Source of the DNA: Tenacibaculum sp. MAR_2009_124
GTDB lineage: Bacteria > Bacteroidota > Bacteroidia > Flavobacteriales > Flavobacteriaceae
Assembly: GCF_900105455.1 (NCBI RefSeq)
Contig: NZ_FNSF01000005.1
Location: 620,001-684,000, forward strand
Length of the DNA stretch: 64,000 nucleotides
Direction of reading: 5' to 3'
The translations under genes and the position numbers were made by a program. The notes under the pieces were generated by a model. That model saw only the letters and a program-made list of their open reading frames with translations, was not told the origin of the DNA and did not search any database. This document shows positions 60,027 through 64,000 of this stretch, piece by piece. How positions within the stretch are numbered: the stretch's first letter is position 1; every line of letters starts with the position of its first letter.

Positions 60027-62696
60027 TTAATATTCTTTTTTAATAAATTTAATCATTTCTTTAAAGGTCATAAAATCTGGATTTTGTTTAGTTACAATCT
60101 GAAACTCTCTTTCAAAATATCTTGCCCTAAATTCTACAAGTTGGTCTAAAGTCAACTCTTTTATATAACCACCAACATTCCGTCCATTATAAACAAGATT
60201 TTTAGTTCTTTCATACAATTGATCATAATCTTCCATTATATCGTTTATCCTATCTAACGCGTGCGTTCCTTCATGAACAATCTCATTAAAAAATTTATCA
60301 ACATCTGTTGTTTCCCGAAAAAACATAATTCCATCATACTCAAAAGCTGAAATCCTTTCAACGTGTTCAACTTTCCCACCACTATAATGTTGAGCATAAG
60401 CTTTAAATGACAAAGGATCCAAAATTTTTCTTCTAATATCATCTTTATCTAAAGCTCTCGCAATTAATGTACCCTGAGGGGTTACATTTTTTAACTGCTT
60501 AACAATATCCGAAATAAAAATCTCTTTAATTGGCTTTCCTTTCTTTTTTATTCTTTTAAAAAAGTCTTCAATTTTAGCATTAATCCCACCAACTTTTTCA
60601 ATTTCCTTTTTTACAAGATCTTTCTCAGACACTTTCAACTCTCCTTTCTTCACCAAATTATCCAAAGACTTTGTGAATTTAGGGTTTTCTACAATTTCCT
60701 TAGCGGATTTCTGCAACTTTCCTTTTAAAAACACCGAAACTTCACCCACTAAGGCAACCATTTCCAGATAAAACAAGTATTCAGAAATACTTTTCCCTAA
60801 CTCTGTATCATTAGCACTTGTTAGTTTTAGCAAGGTATTTACTGTACCAGAACTCACTTCAATTGCTCCAGCGGCTGCTTTAACAGTTTTAATTGCTGAT
60901 GTTACCTGCTTAGTTTTATACAATAAGGTTTTTCCTTTATTAAGAAGCTTCACTAAACGACCTACTTTAATGAGGTTACCAACACCAGACACTGTGGTTA
61001 CAATATCTACCGCATATTCCACTCCAGTAAATACATTTTCCCAAAAGGCAGTTTGATCGTTGGCATACAATAAAAATGCTGGTAGTTTTGTGCTTAATGA
61101 ACCTTCTTCTTTATTTTGTTCTTTTAAAATAAAGCCTGCATTTTTACTATCCTTTACTAGGATAGGCGAAAACGGATGATAACTGTATTGTAAGGTTTGA
61201 TAATCATCAACTTTTTCTGTTCTGCCAGTATCAATAAATCTTGATTTTGGCTCGCCATACCCTACATTCACCAATTCAGGAACTTCCTTTGTTCCCACTT
61301 TTACTCGAACACTAAGATCAATTTTAGCTTTACTTCCTTCCCAGTTTATTTTTGCATTATCATAATGAAAACCTAGAGTTTTATCTGATCGATAATCCAA
61401 CAAGACTGGGCTTTCTTCTGTAATTTCAATTAACTTGTTAGTTTTGGGGTTACTATTTGCATACGAACTATTTTTCCAAATACTCCAAATGAAATAAACA
61501 TAGGCTTTGAATTGCTCTCCATCCAAACCATCGACGAGTTTTTGTAAAAGTGTTTTATTATCTGCCTTAACGGTAAGTAACTTTTTTAAGTACTCGTTAT
61601 TCTGCTCTCTTACATAAACCAGCTCTTTTTCTTCAACTACTTCCCTTCCTACATCTTGCTTGTTTTTATACTTATGGGTATATCTATGATATAGAATTTT
61701 TAATAGTTTTAGCAGTAAATCTTCTTCATTAGTTCCTAAAATATCAGTGATATTCCCACTTGCCAGTGTTTCTACTGCTGCCCACAAAGAGGCTTTATTG
61801 TAAAACACAAAATACAATGCTTCTGGTATTTGATAAATAAGGGCTTTTCTATCTTTTAAATTTGACTTATTGGCTACTGGGGTTATATGGTATCCTACAC
61901 GCTCTAAAAAACGATGACGCCATTTTGACCTGAAATCATTTACTTCGTTATAAAAGTTAAAAATAGTTTCGTTTAAAAAGCTTAGTGCTCCAGATAAAGT
62001 TTTGAAACTAATTCTCAAAGCAATCATCGGGATTTCGTCTTCATCTAATAAAAAAGATGGTAGCATTTTGTTTGCATCTTTTTTATAGTAATACGATAAT
62101 TGATAGGGATTTCGATCTCCTAATCGTTTTGACAAAATAGGAAAACGATGTACTGAGGCATTTAAAGAAGCTACAGATATTCCTAAATTTTCACTGGCTT
62201 TTTCACCGTACACATTGGTGTAGTGATATGTCTTTTCGTTAAAAAGAGAGAAATTACTGGGGTTAAAACTGATATAATCTTTTGAATTATCGGCATGTAC
62301 CACCTCAACCAATCCAACTAATTGATTGTTTGGATTGATAAAAAACTGAAATCCCCCATTATAGATTTCCTCAGGAATGGTTACCTCTACCAATGGCTCT
62401 TGAAAATGAGCATCGGTAAACACTCTTTCATCTCTATCATAGGAAACATTTTTATAATAGCTATTTCCTCGAAGAATATATCTATTATAAGCAACATTAT
62501 TAGCATCCATAAAGAATGTTTGGGAAATATTTACTTCTTTATTTTCTCTTGGAAAATCTTTTAAAAGTATAGTTTTCTCTTGAAAACTTTGCTCTCGTGT
62601 TATTTTAATTGTTATGATCTCTTGATCTACTTTTTGGGTAAAATCTGGAATTTTTAAGTAATCGATGAGATCATCCATCGTTATTATTTTACTCAT
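60027..62696 (-). CDS. Candidate polymorphic toxin/effector with C-terminal HEGTH metallopeptidase-like domain
   Basis: 889 residues, no signal peptide. Residues 1-540 are a large domain of unknown family, beta-rich at first (DLIDYLKIPDFTQKVDQEII; YNRYILRGNSYYKNVSYDRD) and helical later. Residues about 565-650 are an Ala/Gly/Val-rich stretch (FTGVEYAVDIVTTVSGVGNL; TVKAAAGAIEVSSGTVNTLL) like the membrane-inserting pre-toxin regions of T6SS and related effectors. Residues about 655-760 are a charged helical linker. The C-terminus contains HEGTH at 808-812 (the HExxH zinc site) and a Glu-rich helix LVEFRARYFEREF about 45 residues on that could give the third ligand. A paralogous set of immunity genes follows, and phage-tail-like genes precede it, so delivery by a contractile or phage-derived particle is likely. 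Confidence 0.72.
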   Translation of the reverse strand: MSKIITMDDLIDYLKIPDFTQKVDQEIITIKITREQSFQEKTILLKDFPRENKEVNISQTFFMDANNVAYNRYILRGNSYYKNVSYDRDERVFTDAHFQEPLVEVTIPEEIYNGGFQFFINPNNQLVGLVEVVHADNSKDYISFNPSNFSLFNEKTYHYTNVYGEKASENLGISVASLNASVHRFPILSKRLGDRNPYQLSYYYKKDANKMLPSFLLDEDEIPMIALRISFKTLSGALSFLNETIFNFYNEVNDFRSKWRHRFLERVGYHITPVANKSNLKDRKALIYQIPEALYFVFYNKASLWAAVETLASGNITDILGTNEEDLLLKLLKILYHRYTHKYKNKQDVGREVVEEKELVYVREQNNEYLKKLLTVKADNKTLLQKLVDGLDGEQFKAYVYFIWSIWKNSSYANSNPKTNKLIEITEESPVLLDYRSDKTLGFHYDNAKINWEGSKAKIDLSVRVKVGTKEVPELVNVGYGEPKSRFIDTGRTEKVDDYQTLQYSYHPFSPILVKDSKNAGFILKEQNKEEGSLSTKLPAFLLYANDQTAFWENVFTGVEYAVDIVTTVSGVGNLIKVGRLVKLLNKGKTLLYKTKQVTSAIKTVKAAAGAIEVSSGTVNTLLKLTSANDTELGKSISEYLFYLEMVALVGEVSVFLKGKLQKSAKEIVENPKFTKSLDNLVKKGELKVSEKDLVKKEIEKVGGINAKIEDFFKRIKKKGKPIKEIFISDIVKQLKNVTPQGTLIARALDKDDIRRKILDPLSFKAYAQHYSGGKVEHVERISAFEYDGIMFFRETTDVDKFFNEIVHEGTHALDRINDIMEDYDQLYERTKNLVYNGRNVGGYIKELTLDQLVEFRARYFEREFQIVTKQNPDFMTFKEMIKFIKKEY

Positions 62697-62710
62697 ACTT
62701 TTTCTTTTTT

Positions 62711-63307
62711 CTAATTAAACAATCGAAAACCTATTCCGATGTTGTGCGTCGGTTGGTTTAATTCACTTAGATTGATTCGATAGCTAGCGAACCATTTTTC
62801 CTTACGATTGTATTGTAACCCTACACTGAGATTATCAAATTTTCGAGAATTACCTCCTATCTCTGAAAACAGATACAATCCACTACTATAGCTCTTGGGG
62901 TACTCAATTGTTTTAGTTGTTTTAATTTGCTTTGGTACTTTCAACTTATAAGAGAGTCGACTGGCTAATAGCCTACCTTTAATTAAGTCGTAACTATAAA
63001 TTTCAAGATCATCATTTTTTAAAGTGTCTTTGTATATTTTAGCTTGCTCGTAGCTCTTTTTGTCTTTTAGAAAAACCGTATCTCTTATAATCTTGGTAAC
63101 ATCATTTTTATGAACGTATACCTTTTGATACTTTATAGTTTGCACTTTGAAAGTATCTACTCTGGTCTTCCAAATCGTATCGCTAACAATAGTAATTTTT
63201 GGTTTTTCAGTTATTAATACTCTCTTTCGTTTTATTAATAAGTTCAAGAGAAGTAAAACAGCAACTAACACCAACATTAGATTTTTAATTTTGGTAATTT
63301 CCTCCAT
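62711..63307 (-). CDS. Spanin-like or membrane-anchored protein upstream of the toxin
   Basis: 198 residues: one N-terminal membrane helix (IKNLMLVLVAVLLLLNLLIK), a charged periplasmic helix with repeated Lys/Tyr/Val/Asp (KVQTIKYQKVYVHKNDVTKI), and a C-terminal beta part (GLYLFSEIGGNSRKFDNLSV; YRINLSELNQPTHNIGIGFR) ending in Phe. This form is seen in Bacteroidetes phages and phage-derived particles as spanin-like or lysis-associated proteins. Its start is 111 bp from the fibre-like gene's stop, and its stop is 14 bp from the toxin's start. Confidence 0.55.
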   Translation of the reverse strand: MEEITKIKNLMLVLVAVLLLLNLLIKRKRVLITEKPKITIVSDTIWKTRVDTFKVQTIKYQKVYVHKNDVTKIIRDTVFLKDKKSYEQAKIYKDTLKNDDLEIYSYDLIKGRLLASRLSYKLKVPKQIKTTKTIEYPKSYSSGLYLFSEIGGNSRKFDNLSVGLQYNRKEKWFASYRINLSELNQPTHNIGIGFRLFN

Positions 63308-63368
63308 GACTTTTTCGTTTTTGACAGTAAAATGATAGTGATTCTTAACTGGGTTAAGACATGTTGTT

Positions 63369-63401
63369 AAGCCAAAACAAGGGGATAAATCCCCTTGGCT
63401 T
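63369..63401 (-). terminator. Hairpin after the fibre-like gene
   Basis: AAGCCAA and AGGGGAT pair with ATCCCCTTGGCTT with a small bulge. It stands 18 bp after the stop codon at 63419. Weak T-run. Confidence 0.45.
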
Positions 63402-63418
63402 AGGTTTCTTATTAAGAA

Positions 63419-64000
63419 TTACATTACAACTGCCACCCCATAACCATCAGTTGTAATTACTCTATAGGTAACATAGACAGTCACACCGTCATTTCCTGAG
63501 CTTACTACCCCCGATGTTTGAGCTGTAAAATCAGTATTCACTGGAATACTTCTACTTTCTTGTGATCCTTGAGATGTTTTTACAACGTAGTTGTAGGTGT
63601 TTACATCAGCTAATGACACAGCCATAATTCCTTGATTAAATTCCAAATAAGCATCGCCATAATAGGTTCCATTAAAGTTAAAAACAGAATTTACCGAAAG
63701 GATATCAATAATTGTATTCGCTCCTTGTGCCGGAATAATCGTTTTCACCTGATTTGTCTCCAATTCAGCTGCCGATATCAATACTTTCGCCGTTTTAACA
63801 ACAGAATTATCCTTAGGAATATCGCTTAAATGCGCTATTGTTCCTGATTTTCCTTGCAAAGTATGAATTGTTGAACCTACAATATCAGCTTTTATAGTTG
63901 CCGATCCCGTATTTCCTGACTCTGTGAAATCCAATGCATTTCCCCCAGTTCTTACCCTTCCTCCCGAGGTAATATTTTGAGCTGCGCTGATATGACTGTT
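63419..64000 (-). CDS. Phage/contractile-system tail-fibre-like protein, 5' end outside window
   Basis: The frame is open from the window edge to 63419, about 193 residues. The visible N-terminal part (NSHISAAQNITSGGRVRTGG; NALDFTESGNTGSATIKADI; HTLQGKSGTIAHLSDIPKD) is the repetitive Gly/Ser/Thr/Ala-rich beta pattern of trimeric fibre shafts, with the AHLSDI hinge often found before the distal head. The C-terminal part is a beta-rich head domain. It implies that the genes beyond 64000 belong to a prophage or contractile injection system that could carry the toxin. Confidence 0.65.
   Translation of the reverse strand, partial: NSHISAAQNITSGGRVRTGGNALDFTESGNTGSATIKADIVGSTIHTLQGKSGTIAHLSDIPKDNSVVKTAKVLISAAELETNQVKTIIPAQGANTIIDILSVNSVFNFNGTYYGDAYLEFNQGIMAVSLADVNTYNYVVKTSQGSQESRSIPVNTDFTAQTSGVVSSGNDGVTVYVTYRVITTDGYGVAVVM

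Overview
The window is AT-rich DNA from a member of the Bacteroidota, almost certainly a Flavobacteriaceae. Supporting markers are gliding and type IX secretion genes (gldH, and sprE/porW beside a bactofilin), two secreted proteins with T9SS C-terminal sorting tails, an atp operon that stops after the gamma subunit with no beta or epsilon gene, DUF4837/DUF5687-type proteins, and promoters of the Bacteroidetes TAnnTTTG type. I cannot assign a genus.

Layout. 1-2.2 kb: three related leucine-rich-repeat genes, one cut by the window edge and one reduced to its N-terminus. 2.2-9 kb: LysE-type exporter, a PaaE-like flavin/2Fe-2S reductase, a PadR regulator with three paralogous membrane proteins, then convergent-divergent rsmI and dxs. 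9-12.1 kb: a leftward operon of an SPFH-SHOCT protein, zinc-ribbon proteins and small membrane proteins. 12.4-23.4 kb: mixed accessory genes (esterase, HxlR/SDR pair, lipoproteins, a large secreted metallophosphatase, a TonB-C-like protein) and several poorly coding gaps. 23.6-32 kb: leftward run sprE, bactofilin, atpZ, atpB-E-F-H-A-G. 32-45 kb: ABC exporter, DUF1761, DUF4837, MltD-like transglycosylase, xth, scoA/scoB split by a four-helix-bundle gene, PBP1A, gldH, ricT. 45-50 kb: subtilase lipoprotein, gdhA, pheS.

49.8-51.2 kb is a complete 1400-bp IS4-family insertion sequence whose 10-bp target duplication shows it landed in the loop of an intrinsic terminator between two convergent genes. 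51.3-55.2 kb holds an unusual helical protein, a cupredoxin-like protein, an AhpD-like protein, a 36-residue CxxC protein and an AraC regulator followed by a perfect 12 x 21-bp minisatellite.

55.5-64 kb is the most interesting part. Reading leftward it begins with the end of a tail-fibre-like gene and a spanin-like gene, then an 889-residue candidate polymorphic toxin ending in an HEGTH metallopeptidase-like domain, its probable immunity gene and an Imm35-like gene. Behind these lies an array of decayed toxin tips, each immediately followed by an intact immunity-like gene: three paralogous immunity genes and one unrelated one. Two families of long direct repeats (323 bp, about 98% identical, and about 410 bp) separate the units. 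The 323-bp repeat contains a 151-bp element with self-palindromic inverted ends. Both 323-bp repeats meet toxin-tip coding sequence at the same base and in the same reading frame, so the array looks like a record of toxin-tip replacement at the 3' end of a phage-tail or contractile-injection-associated effector gene.
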